DNA of 64,000 nt from Streptomyces sp. A0958 (GTDB taxonomy: Bacteria; Actinomycetota; Actinomycetes; Streptomycetales; Streptomycetaceae): NCBI RefSeq assembly GCF_004795035.1, contig NZ_SSBK01000023.1:48157-112156 (forward strand). The letters are read 5' to 3'. Made by a program: the position numbers and the translations under genes. Of this stretch, positions 43,229 through 53,437 are shown one piece after another. How positions within the stretch are numbered: position 1 is the first letter of the stretch; each line of letters starts with the position of its first letter. The notes below the pieces were generated by a model. That model searched no databases and was not told the DNA's origin. It saw nothing but the letters and a program-made list of their open reading frames with translations.

Positions 43229-44572
43229 TCAGAGGTGTCCACTGTGCGCGTACGCCCTGCGGAGCCGCTCGGCGGCGTCCCGGGCGAGGCGCGGCACCAC
43301 CTCGGACTCGGGCACCGCGTGCGGTTGCGGGGGTGCCAGGTCGTAGCTGGTCACCCCGGGCTGCGCCGGCACCGGCGCGACGGCTTCCGGAGGCGGCTGC
43401 GCCGCGGGGTCCACCACGGTCGGCACGTATCCGGCGGGACCGGGCGCGGGCTCGGCAGCCGGGGCGAGGGGCGCCGGGACCTGCGCCTCGGCCTCCAGGA
43501 ACTCGTCGAACAGGTCGGGTGCCCATGGGCTGTCCGGAGCGCCCCCGTCGTCCACGGCCTGCTGGGCCGCCTGCCGGACCCCGGGGTCCGGCAGATCGGA
43601 CAGCGCCCGCGCCGGGAGCTCGGGAGTCAGCCCGGACTCCGCCACCAGGCTCCGCAGCTGGTCCGCGGCGGCCTCTTCCGTCAGCCCGTGATCGATGAGC
43701 AGCTGGCGGAGGTCGCTCGCGATCTCGTCCAGGGACGGCCGCTGCTCCGCCGTCTGTACGAGAATCCGGCCCAGCAGCGGCAGGCACGGCCCGTACACAC
43801 CGTCCCACTTCGGGGCGGTGGGCATGGGACCGTACGGGTACGGCGGCCGCTTCGTGGCAGCGAAGAAGAGCACGGCCCCCAGCGAGTAGATGTCCGCCGG
43901 CTCCGTGACGTGCTTGGCGTCCCTCGCCTGCTCCAGAGACATGTAGGACGGGGTGCCGAAGCCGGTACCCGTCTTCGTGAGAGCCGCGTCGCTGTCCCGC
44001 TCCGTGAGCACGGCGAGACCGAAGTCGAGCACGACGGGACCGTCCGGGCCGACGGCGATGTTGCCCGGCTTGAGGTCGCGGTGCAGCAGCTTGGCGCCGT
44101 GGATCGCGCGCAGCGCGTCGACCAGGGCGAGTCCGAGCGCCCCGTACGGTCCCACGGCCAGCGGGCCGCAGGCGTGGACGAGCTTGTGGAGGGTCGGGCC
44201 GGGGACGTAGTCCATGGCCAGCCAGGGCTGTTCGGCCTCGGCATCGGCGCCGAGCAACGCCGGGACCCGGGCGCTGGCGACCGTACGCATCGTCTCGATC
44301 TCCTGCGCGAACCGAGCCCTGGTCTCCTCCTCGGAGTGCTCGGAACTGTCCCGCAGCTTCGACGGCTTGATGACCTTCACCGCCGCCAGCACCGGCTGCG
44401 CCGACTCGTCCAGCTCCGTCAGGTGATACCCGGCCTCCAGCTCGGGACCCAGATGCTCCAGCGGGAGCCTGCGCCCGAGGTAGGTGCGGCCCATTCCGCC
44501 CTGGCCGAGTACGGCGAGCAGTTCGAACGGGCCGAGTAGCGCCGGGTCCGTCTCCTCGTTCAGCTCGTACAC
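43229..44572 (-). CDS. Ser/Thr protein kinase (Hanks type), cytosolic
   Basis: 447 residues. Kinase domain residues ~14-300: glycine loop LLAVLGQGGMGRTYLG, invariant Lys in LAAVKVIKPSKL, catalytic loop LLHRDLKPGNIAV, DFG as VVLDFGLAVLT, then GTPSYMSLEQARDAK and ADIYSLGAVLFFAATKR. After it comes a Pro/Ala-rich tail with no transmembrane segment, unlike PknB-type receptors. GTG 44572 (VYELNEETDP) has no clear ribosome-binding site. It lies 162 bp upstream of the SNF2 gene on the same strand. Kinases serve as switches in several defence systems, but PglW of the Pgl system is far larger, so this is not simply PglW. Confidence 0.88.
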   Translation of the reverse strand: MYELNEETDPALLGPFELLAVLGQGGMGRTYLGRRLPLEHLGPELEAGYHLTELDESAQPVLAAVKVIKPSKLRDSSEHSEEETRARFAQEIETMRTVASARVPALLGADAEAEQPWLAMDYVPGPTLHKLVHACGPLAVGPYGALGLALVDALRAIHGAKLLHRDLKPGNIAVGPDGPVVLDFGLAVLTERDSDAALTKTGTGFGTPSYMSLEQARDAKHVTEPADIYSLGAVLFFAATKRPPYPYGPMPTAPKWDGVYGPCLPLLGRILVQTAEQRPSLDEIASDLRQLLIDHGLTEEAAADQLRSLVAESGLTPELPARALSDLPDPGVRQAAQQAVDDGGAPDSPWAPDLFDEFLEAEAQVPAPLAPAAEPAPGPAGYVPTVVDPAAQPPPEAVAPVPAQPGVTSYDLAPPQPHAVPESEVVPRLARDAAERLRRAYAHSGHL

Positions 44573-45135
44573 GGCCGTGCCCCCACCCCTGTCGAACCTG
44601 ATCGTGCTGTTGTCGGCGGTGCGGGCGGTCCCGGAGGAGCCGGACGCACGGGGAGGCCGCGTCCGGCCGACGGCGTACGCGGATGCGGACAGTCTAGGAC
44701 GGGCGGCCGCGTCCTCTGCTGGGGCTGAAGCAGGTCAGGGAGGTGAGCGGCTGGATCGGACTGTACGCTGGCTGAGAACCGACGTGCGAGCCCTGCGCAT
44801 GGGACGCCCCGCTGCGATCGGGGCAGGCAGCCCCGGACACCCCGCAGGGATGTCGACGTGAGGGTTACTCGTTGCCGCGTCCGTCGATTCGGTACCGCGG
44901 TCCGCGAAACGTTCGTGCGATGTCCTCTCGACGAGATCGCGTGACGCACGACGAGGCTTATCCCTGTGCCCCCTCAAGATTGGCCTGGTTGGGTCCCGCT
45001 GCCGTGAATTCGTCCTTGGGGGGAGCGCCGTTGGCCCTGCGCTGTGGTGTACCCGCGTGGTAGAAGTCTGATGCTGTTCCCACGCTCTGGTCGTTCCGCC
45101 GGCCAGTTGCCTTCGGGCGTTAGGAGCCCTCGGCT
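44573..45135. other. Gap between kinase and DUF262 gene
   Basis: 563 bp between the divergent kinase and DUF262 starts. Base composition falls toward the DUF262 side. Short open frames on both strands have no recognisable product or ribosome-binding sites. Promoters for both genes are presumably here, but I could not identify convincing boxes. Confidence 0.5.
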
Positions 45136-47202
45136 GTGCCACCCACTTTGTATCGCGACACCGGTTACACGCTCCGGCATCTGATCGAGAACATCGAAGG
45201 CGGCCGTATCGGACTCCCCGACATCCAACGCCCGTTCGTCTGGTCCGCGGCGAAGACCCGCGATCTCTTCGACTCGATGTATCGGGGCTACCCGATCGGC
45301 ACCCTGATGTTCTGGGAGACCGGCGCTGAGGTGGGGACGCGACAGATCGGAACGGAAGCCGGTGATCGGGCGCCTCAGCTGTTGGTTGTTGACGGGCAGC
45401 AGCGGCTCACCGCCCTGTTCGCTGTCCTCACTGGGCGCAAGATCGTCACTAAGTCTTTCGACGAGATCAACGTTCGCATCGCGTTCCGTCCAGAGGACCA
45501 GACGTTCGAGGTCACGGACGCGGCGATCGAGCGCGACGCGCACTTCATTCCGGACATCACCGCGCTATGGGCCCAGGGCGGTTACAAACCCACCGTCCGG
45601 CAGTTTTTCCAGCGGCTCGAACAGGCCATCGGCCAGCCCTTGTCGGACGCTGCCAAGGATGAGCTCGAAGAACGCGTAGATAGGGTCCGGGACCTGCACG
45701 AGTTCCGCTTCCAGGTTGTGGAGTTGGGTGCTTCGGCCAACGAGGAGCAGGTCGCCGACATCTTTGTGCGCATCAACTCCGAAGGCGTGAAGCTCAACCA
45801 GTCCGACTTCATTCTCACCCTGATGTCAGTGCATTGAGAGAAGGGCCGCCGCCAGCTCGAAGGCTTCAGTCGCGGCGCGGTGGTAGCAGGACTCCCCGGT
45901 CCGAGCCCTCGAAACGCCTTTCTGGACCCTAGCCCAGACCAACTGTTGCGCGTAGCTGTCGCTGTCGCCTTCAGGCGCGCCCGGCTGCAGCACGTCTACA
46001 GCGTCCTACGAGGCAAGGATCTTGAAACCGGCAAGGTCACCGCCACTCGACGGCAGGAGCAGTTCAACCGCCTCGCCCAAGCACACACGAAGGTCCTGGA
46101 CCTGACCAGCTGGCACGAGTTCTTCCAGTGCGTCACGGCAGCCGGCTTCCGCAGTCGCAAGATGATCACCTCCGACAATGCCCTGCTGTACAGCTACACG
46201 ATCTGGCTGATCGGGCGCCACGACTTCGGACTGCCGGTCGATGAACTCCGTCCCGTGATCGCACGGTGGTTCTTCATGGCGCACACCACCGGCCGATACT
46301 CCAACTCGCCGGAGTCACAGATGGAGTTTGACCTGGGACGGATCGGCAGTCTGCTGCCAGGTGACGGCCGAGCCTTCACCGCGGAACTCGACCGGATCAT
46401 CACTGCGAACTTCACCGGCGACTACTGGGACATCTCCCTCCCGAACCGGCTGGACACATCCTCATCGCGTTCACCAGTGCTGTTCGCCTACCAGGCGGCG
46501 CTCAATATCCTCGACGCCGAAATGCTCTTCGGCGACCAACGAATCCGTGATCTGCTGGACCCTTCAGTCCAGCCCGCCAAGGCTGTCGGCCGGGATAACC
46601 TGTTCCACCGCAAGGCGCTCGCCGGAATGGGTATCACGGACCGGCGCCAAGTCAATGCCATCGCCAACATGGCCTACGTGACGTGGCCGGCGGACGAGCT
46701 GCCCAACACCGACGCACCACGCGACTACTGGCCGAGGATCACGTATGCGATGGACCCGAAGGTGCTCGAGCGGCAGGTACGGTGGCACGCGCTCCCGGTC
46801 GGCTGGGAACAGCTTGACTATTTCACCTTCCTGGAACGGCGGCGCCGGCTAATCGCCAAAGTCGTGCGGGAAGCGTTCGAAACCCTCACAGGGGAACGCC
46901 CTGTGTATGTTCCAACCACCCCGGCCGACATGATCGCCGCCGGCGAGTCCCAGGGCACCGAGTTCAAGGCTAGCGCCCGCTGGAACGTCCATACCCGAGA
47001 GGCCGACAAGTCGCTACGGCATAACATCGTCAAGGCCGTCTGCGGCTTCCTGAACGGCGAGGGCGGAAACCTGTATGTCGGCGTCGCTGACGACGGGACC
47101 GTCCTCGGCATCGAGAACGACCTCACCACTCTGGAGGTGGATCAAGCCGATCGTGACAACAGCGCTCGGCCACAGCGTTCTGACCTCTACTCGATCGAAT
47201 GA
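45136..47202 (+). pseudogene. DUF262/GmrS-like gene with premature stop and truncated AlbA_2 domain
   Basis: GTG 45136 (AGGAG 9 bases upstream) opens a DUF262 domain: LPDIQRPFVWSAAKTRDLFD, YPIGTLMFWE and the NTP-binding LLVVDGQQRLTALFAVLTG. At 45835-45837 a TGA follows LTLMSVH; homologues carry Trp (TGG) there, and the frame continues unchanged (EKGRRQLEGFSRGAVVAGL). The downstream part contains the DUF1524/HNH-like region, but its usual His pair appears as RDNLFHRKAL. An AlbA_2 segment (GESQGTEFKASARWNVH, FLNGEGGNLYVGVADDG) then breaks off after IENDL. Family members act as type IV-like restriction or defence enzymes. One base change explains the stop, but the 3' truncation argues for real decay. 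Confidence 0.75.
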
Positions 47203-47340
47203 CAGGGAAAGAGTTTGCCGTGGACGGACCTGTCGTTCGACACCGAGATGCCGGCCGACGTCGTGGCGCGAGTGCGGGAGGCTGATCGCGTCGAGCCCCG
47301 GCCAAAGTCCCAGAAAAGTCCCAGAGGTGCCACCGCAGCC
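47130..47340 (+). pseudogene. Possible remnant of a tyrosine-recombinase C-terminus
   Basis: Two reading frames read like a broken integrase tail. One gives IKPIVTTALGHSVLTSTR, matching the LGHS..T motif before the catalytic Tyr of phage-type integrases. The other gives SDLYSIE and, further on, ADVVARVREADRVEPRPKSQ. It sits directly after the truncated DUF262 gene and within 100 bp of the right repeat, where an element's integrase usually lies. The call is tentative because only ~60 codons remain and a frameshift is required. Confidence 0.35.
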
Positions 47341-47367
47341 TCTCTGGCCTTGCATTATGCAGGTCAA
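47304..47367 (-). repeat. Right-end recombinase arm-type sites
   Basis: AAAGTCCCAG at 47304-47313 and 47315-47324 (11-bp period) and GCATTATGCAGGTCAA at 47352-47367, the reverse complement of TTGACCTGCATAATGC. These mirror or repeat the left-end sites at 22668-22745. Confidence 0.55.
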
Positions 47368-47398
47368 GAGGGGTGCGGTGGAACTTTTCCGGAGGTGC

Positions 47399-47416
47399 CT
47401 CAGATGTCCCGGAAGA
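47399..47416. repeat. attR: Right attachment-site repeat, inside the 3' end of the HTH-MurA-like gene
   Basis: CTCAGATGTCCCGGAAGA, identical to 22605-22622. On the minus strand it encodes the final IFRDI-stop of the HTH-MurA-like protein. Integration therefore leaves that gene intact while placing the island directly behind it. Confidence 0.8.
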
Positions 47417-48929
47417 TCTCGATCTGCGCCCCCACCGAGTTCAGCCGCTCCGCCAGCTCCTCGTACCCGCGGTTGATCACGTACACGTTGCGCAGCACCG
47501 ACGTGCCCTCCGCCGCCATCATCGCGAGCAGGACCACCACCGCCGGGCGCAGGGCGGGCGGGCACATCATTTCGGCCGCGCGCCACCTCGTCGGGCCCTC
47601 GACCAGGACGCGGTGCGGGTCCAGGAGTTGGAGGCGGCCGCCGAGGCGGTTGAGGTCGGTGAGGTAGATGGCGCGGTTGTCGTAGACCCAGTCGTGGATC
47701 AGGGTCTGACCGTGGGCCGAGGCGGCGATGGCCGCGAAGAACGGGACGTTGTCGATGTTGAGGCCCGGGAACGGCATCGGGTGGATCTTGTCGATCGGCG
47801 CCTCCAGTTTGGAGGGGCGGACCGTCAGGTCGACCAGCCGGGTGCGGCCGTTGTCCGCCGCGTACTCTGCGGTGCGGTCGCAGTCGACGCCCATCTCCTC
47901 CAGGACCGCCAGCTCGATCTCCAGGAACTCGATCGGCACCCGGCGGATCGTCAGCTCGGACTCCGTGACGACGGCGGCGGCGAGCAGGCTCATCGCCTCG
48001 ACCGGGTCCTCGGAGGGGGAGTAGTCGACGTCCACGTCGATGGAGGGCAGGCCGTGGACGGTGAGCGTCGTCGTGCCGACGCCCTCCACCCGTACGCCCA
48101 GCGCCTCCAGGAAGAAGCAGAGGTCCTGGACCATGTAGTTGGAGGAGGCGTTGCGGATGACCGTGGTGCCGTCGTGGCGGGCGGCGGCCAGCAGGGCGTT
48201 CTCGGTCACGGTGTCGCCGCGCTCGGTCAGCACGATCGGGCGGCCGGGCGTGACGGAGTGGTCGACCCGGGCGTGGTAGATGCCCTCGGTCGCGGCGATC
48301 TCCAGGCCGAAGCGGCGCAGCGCGATCATGTGCGGTTCGATCGTGCGCGTACCGAGGTCGCAGCCGCCCGCGTACGGCAGCTTGAACGCGTCCATGCGGT
48401 GCAGCAGCGGGCCGAGGAACATGATGATGGAGCGCGTGCGGCGGGCGGCGTCCGCGTCGATGGCGTCCATGTCGAGCTGGGCCGGCGGGACGATCTCCAG
48501 GTCGGTGCCGTCGTTGATCCAGCGGGCGCGCACGCCGATGGAGTTCAGGACTTCGAGGAGGCGGTAGACCTCCTCGATGCGGGCCACCCGGCGCAGCACC
48601 GTACGGCCCTTGTTGAGCAGTGAGGCGCAGAGCAGCGCCACGCAGGCGTTCTTGCTGGTCTTGACGTCGATGGCGCCGGAGAGCCGGCGCCCGCCGACCA
48701 CGCGCAGATGCATGGGGCCGGCGTAGCCGAGCGACACGATTTCGCTGTCGAGTGCTTCACCGATGCGGGCGATCATCTCAAGGCTGATGTTTTGATTGCC
48801 GCGCTCGATGCGGTTCACGGCGCTCTGGCTGGTTCCGAGCGCCTCGGCGAGCTGGCTCTGTGTCCAGCCCCGGTGCTGACGGGCGTCACGGATGAGCTTG
48901 CCGATACGTACGAGGTAGTCATCTGACAT
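47400..48929 (-). CDS. XRE helix-turn-helix fused to UDP-GlcNAc 1-carboxyvinyltransferase-like (MurA-like) domain
   Basis: 509 residues. Residues ~1-65 are an XRE-type HTH (LIRDARQHRGWTQSQLAEAL then GTSQSAVNRIERG). Residues ~72-509 are EPSP-synthase/MurA fold: LSGAIDVKTSKNACVALLCA, RTRSIIMFLGPLL and YAGGCDLGTRTIEPH with the Cys that is catalytic in MurA retained, then RGYEELAERLNSVGAQIEIF. It may act as a peptidoglycan-precursor enzyme, a regulator, or both. It is divergent from acnA, as in other Streptomyces. Its promoter contains TATCTC-N6-GAGATG (48940-48957), 11 bp before its start and matching a site at acnA. It ends at the island attachment site. Confidence 0.87.
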   Translation of the reverse strand: MSDDYLVRIGKLIRDARQHRGWTQSQLAEALGTSQSAVNRIERGNQNISLEMIARIGEALDSEIVSLGYAGPMHLRVVGGRRLSGAIDVKTSKNACVALLCASLLNKGRTVLRRVARIEEVYRLLEVLNSIGVRARWINDGTDLEIVPPAQLDMDAIDADAARRTRSIIMFLGPLLHRMDAFKLPYAGGCDLGTRTIEPHMIALRRFGLEIAATEGIYHARVDHSVTPGRPIVLTERGDTVTENALLAAARHDGTTVIRNASSNYMVQDLCFFLEALGVRVEGVGTTTLTVHGLPSIDVDVDYSPSEDPVEAMSLLAAAVVTESELTIRRVPIEFLEIELAVLEEMGVDCDRTAEYAADNGRTRLVDLTVRPSKLEAPIDKIHPMPFPGLNIDNVPFFAAIAASAHGQTLIHDWVYDNRAIYLTDLNRLGGRLQLLDPHRVLVEGPTRWRAAEMMCPPALRPAVVVLLAMMAAEGTSVLRNVYVINRGYEELAERLNSVGAQIEIFRDI

Positions 48930-48939
48930 GTCGGCAGGC

Positions 48940-48957
48940 TATCTCAGATATGAGATG
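48940..48957. promoter_or_regulatory. Operator-like repeat upstream of the HTH-MurA-like gene
   Basis: TATCTC-AGATAT-GAGATG, containing the inverted repeat ATCTCA/TGAGAT. Spacing and half-sites match 49359-49376 at acnA. It begins 11 bp upstream of the ATG at 48929, so a bound protein would cover the transcription start. Confidence 0.55.
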
Positions 48958-49330
48958 GCGCCCGTGTGGGGGTGTGCCGTTCGGGTGAGAGGCGTGTGCC
49001 GGATGTGGTGAGGGGGGCGAGGAGGTGGTGTACCGGCACGGCAGCGACAAGCGGCCCTCGACGGGCCGGTCGCGGTGGCGGGCCGGTCGCGGTGGCGGGC
49101 CCGTCGCGGTGGCGGCCCCCGGCCCCAAGGTCCCCGGCCCCAAGGTCCCCGGCCCCAAGGGCCCCGGCCCCAAGGGCGGGCGCGGCACCGGCGTCGGCGG
49201 CCCGGCCGGCAAGGGGCTGATCCGTCGCCGTACCTCCCCCTGAGGCTGTTCGGGTATCCGTGTCGCGGGCAAAAACGCAGGTAGCTCTGGTGTCACGCTC
49301 GGATGCGCGGCGTACCAGGGCGCCCGGACA
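48958..49330. other. Intergenic region with two tandem repeats
   Basis: Contains about three 17-bp units of CCGGTCGCGGTGGCGGG type (49066-49116) and four 15-bp units of GGCCCCAAGGTCCCC type (49121-49176). A 72-codon plus-strand frame from GTG 49025 would read these as PGPKV/PGPKG repeats; an AGG-type sequence precedes it, but spacing is too short to be convincing. A low-complexity basic peptide gene cannot be excluded. Confidence 0.5.
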
Positions 49331-49376
49331 TGACCCGTCAGCGGTCATGTACTAGAGTTATCTCGACATCGAGATA
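49331..49376 (+). promoter_or_regulatory. acnA promoter with inverted-repeat operator over the start site
   Basis: TGACCC (49331-49336), 16 bases, then TAGAGT (49353-49358) form a plausible promoter. Immediately after it, TATCTCGA-CA-TCGAGATA (49359-49376) is a perfect 8-bp inverted repeat covering the expected start. The half-site pattern TATCTC-N6-GAGAT is the same as at 48940-48957. Confidence 0.55.
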
Positions 49377-49419
49377 TATGCCGAAGGCGCACAGCGGGCC
49401 GCCGCACGGTAAGGGTTAC

Positions 49420-49438
49420 CTAACTAAGCCTTACCTTA
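49420..49438 (+). promoter_or_regulatory. Candidate iron box (DmdR/IdeR-type) in the acnA leader
   Basis: CTAACTAAGCCTTACCTTA matches the 19-bp iron-box consensus TTAGGTTAGGCTAACCTAA at 12 of 19 positions by my count. It lies downstream of the proposed promoter and about 95 bp before the acnA start. Aconitase is an Fe-S enzyme commonly tied to iron regulation. Confidence 0.45.
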
Positions 49439-49532
49439 GCGGATGGCCCGGTGGTCCGAGGCGGCACCACGCCGCGTCCGCCGTGGCGAGGCGCGGCGCG
49501 GAGTTACGCGCACATTGATGAAGGAGACTGTC

Positions 49533-52247
<2,715 letters not shown>

Positions 52248-52266
52248 GGATCAGCGGCAGTACGGC

Positions 52267-52306
52267 GAGAGGGCCGCGCCCCCGGCGACGGGGGTGCGGC
52301 CCTCTC
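52267..52306. terminator. Strong hairpin terminator after acnA and the first VCBS gene
   Basis: GAGAGGGCCGCGCCCCC and GGGGGTGCGGCCCTCTC pair over 17 bp (one mismatch-like G-T) around GGCGAC. It lies between convergent acnA and the gene ending at 52332. A nearly identical copy, including the following CTCATGTTCCGGA, occurs at 53368-53407. Confidence 0.85.
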
Positions 52307-52331
52307 TCATGTTCCGGAGCCGACGGGTCGC

Positions 52332-53231
52332 TCAGTAGAGGAAGGAATAGATGTTCCAGCCGCCACTGATCTTCGCCTTGGGCTTGTACGGGGCGGCGGC
52401 GTCGCCGGTGCCCTCGTACCGCCACAGCACCCCCGACTTGTCGCGGGCGAGGAGGTCGGAACGGCCGTCCCGGTTGACGTCACCGGTGGAGATGAGCCAG
52501 TCGTACGTGTTCCAGCCGCTGCCGATCTTGGTGCGCTTGGCGTACGGGGCGTCCGCGTCGCCGGTGCCCTTGTAGAGCCACAGGACGCCGGACTTGTCGC
52601 GGGCGACGAAGTCGTTCTTGCCGTCACCGTCCAGGTCGCCGTTGCCGGCGAAAGCGGTGTAGATGTCCCAGCCGTAGCCCACCTTCGTGCGCTTGGCCAG
52701 CTTGCCGCTCTCGTACCCCAGGTAGAGGTAGAGGTCGCCCTTCGAGTCGCGGGCGAGGATGTCGCTGGGCACGTCCCCGCCGATGTTGCCGGGGGAGAAC
52801 GTCATGTTGTAGATGTCCCAGCCGTAGCCGACGTCGTCGCCCCAGAGCTCGCTGGGTGGGCGGTAGTTGACGCTGCCGGAATTTCCGAAGGTGTAGATCC
52901 CGTCGGGCCGGCCGTCCCCCGTGTGGTCGACCTTGACCACGGCACGGATGCCGCTCCAGCCACGTTCTTCGCTGTTGTCGGGGACGAAACCGCCCTCGCG
53001 CGTCGACTCGAAGCACACGCGGAACAGATTGCTGTCGATGCCGCACAGATTGAAACGCGGAGTGGCTGCTGCCGCCGCTGCCGCGGGCTGGTCCGCCCGC
53101 GCGCGCAGGGACGGCTGCGGGGCGTCGGCCGCCACGGCGGAGGTGCCGGTGGCGACGAGGGCGGCGGTGAGCGCCGCGGCCGCCGCGCGAGCGGCTGTGC
53201 GTGTGTGGTGCCGGCCAGTGGTCTTGGCCAC
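52332..53231 (-). CDS. Secreted VCBS/FG-GAP repeat protein, copy 1
   Basis: About 299 residues. GTG 53231 (VAKTTGRHHTRTAARA) has GGAG 5 bases upstream and opens a signal peptide with a hydrophobic AAAAALTAALVATGTSAVAA; an ATG-type extension to 53300 is rejected. After a Pro/Ala segment, the mature part has repeated VGYGWDIYN-type units and Asp-rich calcium-like loops (GDLDGDGKNDFVARDKSGVL, GDVNRDGRSDLLARDKSGVL), as in FG-GAP/VCBS beta-propellers. Two Cys near the start of the mature region are absent from the other two copies. Role unknown; secreted Ca-binding or carbohydrate-related proteins of this type are numerous in Streptomyces. First of three tandem paralogues. Confidence 0.85.
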   Translation of the reverse strand: MAKTTGRHHTRTAARAAAAALTAALVATGTSAVAADAPQPSLRARADQPAAAAAAATPRFNLCGIDSNLFRVCFESTREGGFVPDNSEERGWSGIRAVVKVDHTGDGRPDGIYTFGNSGSVNYRPPSELWGDDVGYGWDIYNMTFSPGNIGGDVPSDILARDSKGDLYLYLGYESGKLAKRTKVGYGWDIYTAFAGNGDLDGDGKNDFVARDKSGVLWLYKGTGDADAPYAKRTKIGSGWNTYDWLISTGDVNRDGRSDLLARDKSGVLWRYEGTGDAAAPYKPKAKISGGWNIYSFLY

Positions 53232-53367
53232 GAAGACTCCATGGGTCGTCAGGAACCGTGCGTCCGCCCCCGGTTGGGAGTGGAACACAGATTCGACCAC
53301 ATCGTGTCACGGCCATGGGCACGAAAGCCTTACTTCCGATCGGAACGGAACGTGCTCGTGGCACGAC

Positions 53368-53407
53368 GAGAGGGCCGCACCCCCGGCGACGGGGGTGCGG
53401 CCCTCTC
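53368..53407. terminator. Duplicate hairpin terminator between VCBS copies 1 and 2
   Basis: GAGAGGGCCGCACCCCC with GGGGGTGCGGCCCTCTC is a perfect 17-bp stem around GGCGAC. It is the same element as 52267-52306 with one base changed and lies 30 bp after copy 2's stop, so it was probably copied together with the gene. Confidence 0.85.
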
Positions 53408-53437
53408 TCATGTTCCGGAAGGGAACTACCGGACGGC

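Larger units (their letters stand above)
22605..47416. mobile_element. Integrated genomic island (~24.8 kb) carrying a defence-gene cluster
   Basis: Bounded by an 18-bp direct repeat, the right copy of which is the 3' end of the HTH-MurA-like gene (47400-48929). Both ends carry two AAAGTCCCAG sites spaced 11 bp (22725-22745 and 47304-47324) and oppositely oriented TTGACCTGCAT sites (22668-22683 and 47352-47367), as expected for integrase arm sites. Cargo: UvrD-like and DEAD/DUF1998-like helicases, a GntR regulator with small genes, a large methylase, a SNF2 helicase, a Ser/Thr kinase and a broken DUF262 gene. No intact integrase, replication or conjugation gene is visible; a recombinase-like tail may survive near 47.15-47.33 kb. 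The element is therefore probably fixed, or mobilised only by a helper. Confidence 0.75.

Noticed and set aside
22958..44572. Calling the island cargo canonical DISARM
   Set aside because: No DrmC-type phospholipase D gene, DrmA and DrmB functions are not separate genes, and extra kinase and UvrD components are present.
43229..44572. Calling the kinase PglW of the phage growth limitation system
   Set aside because: It is 447 residues, far shorter than PglW, and no PglY or PglZ is present.
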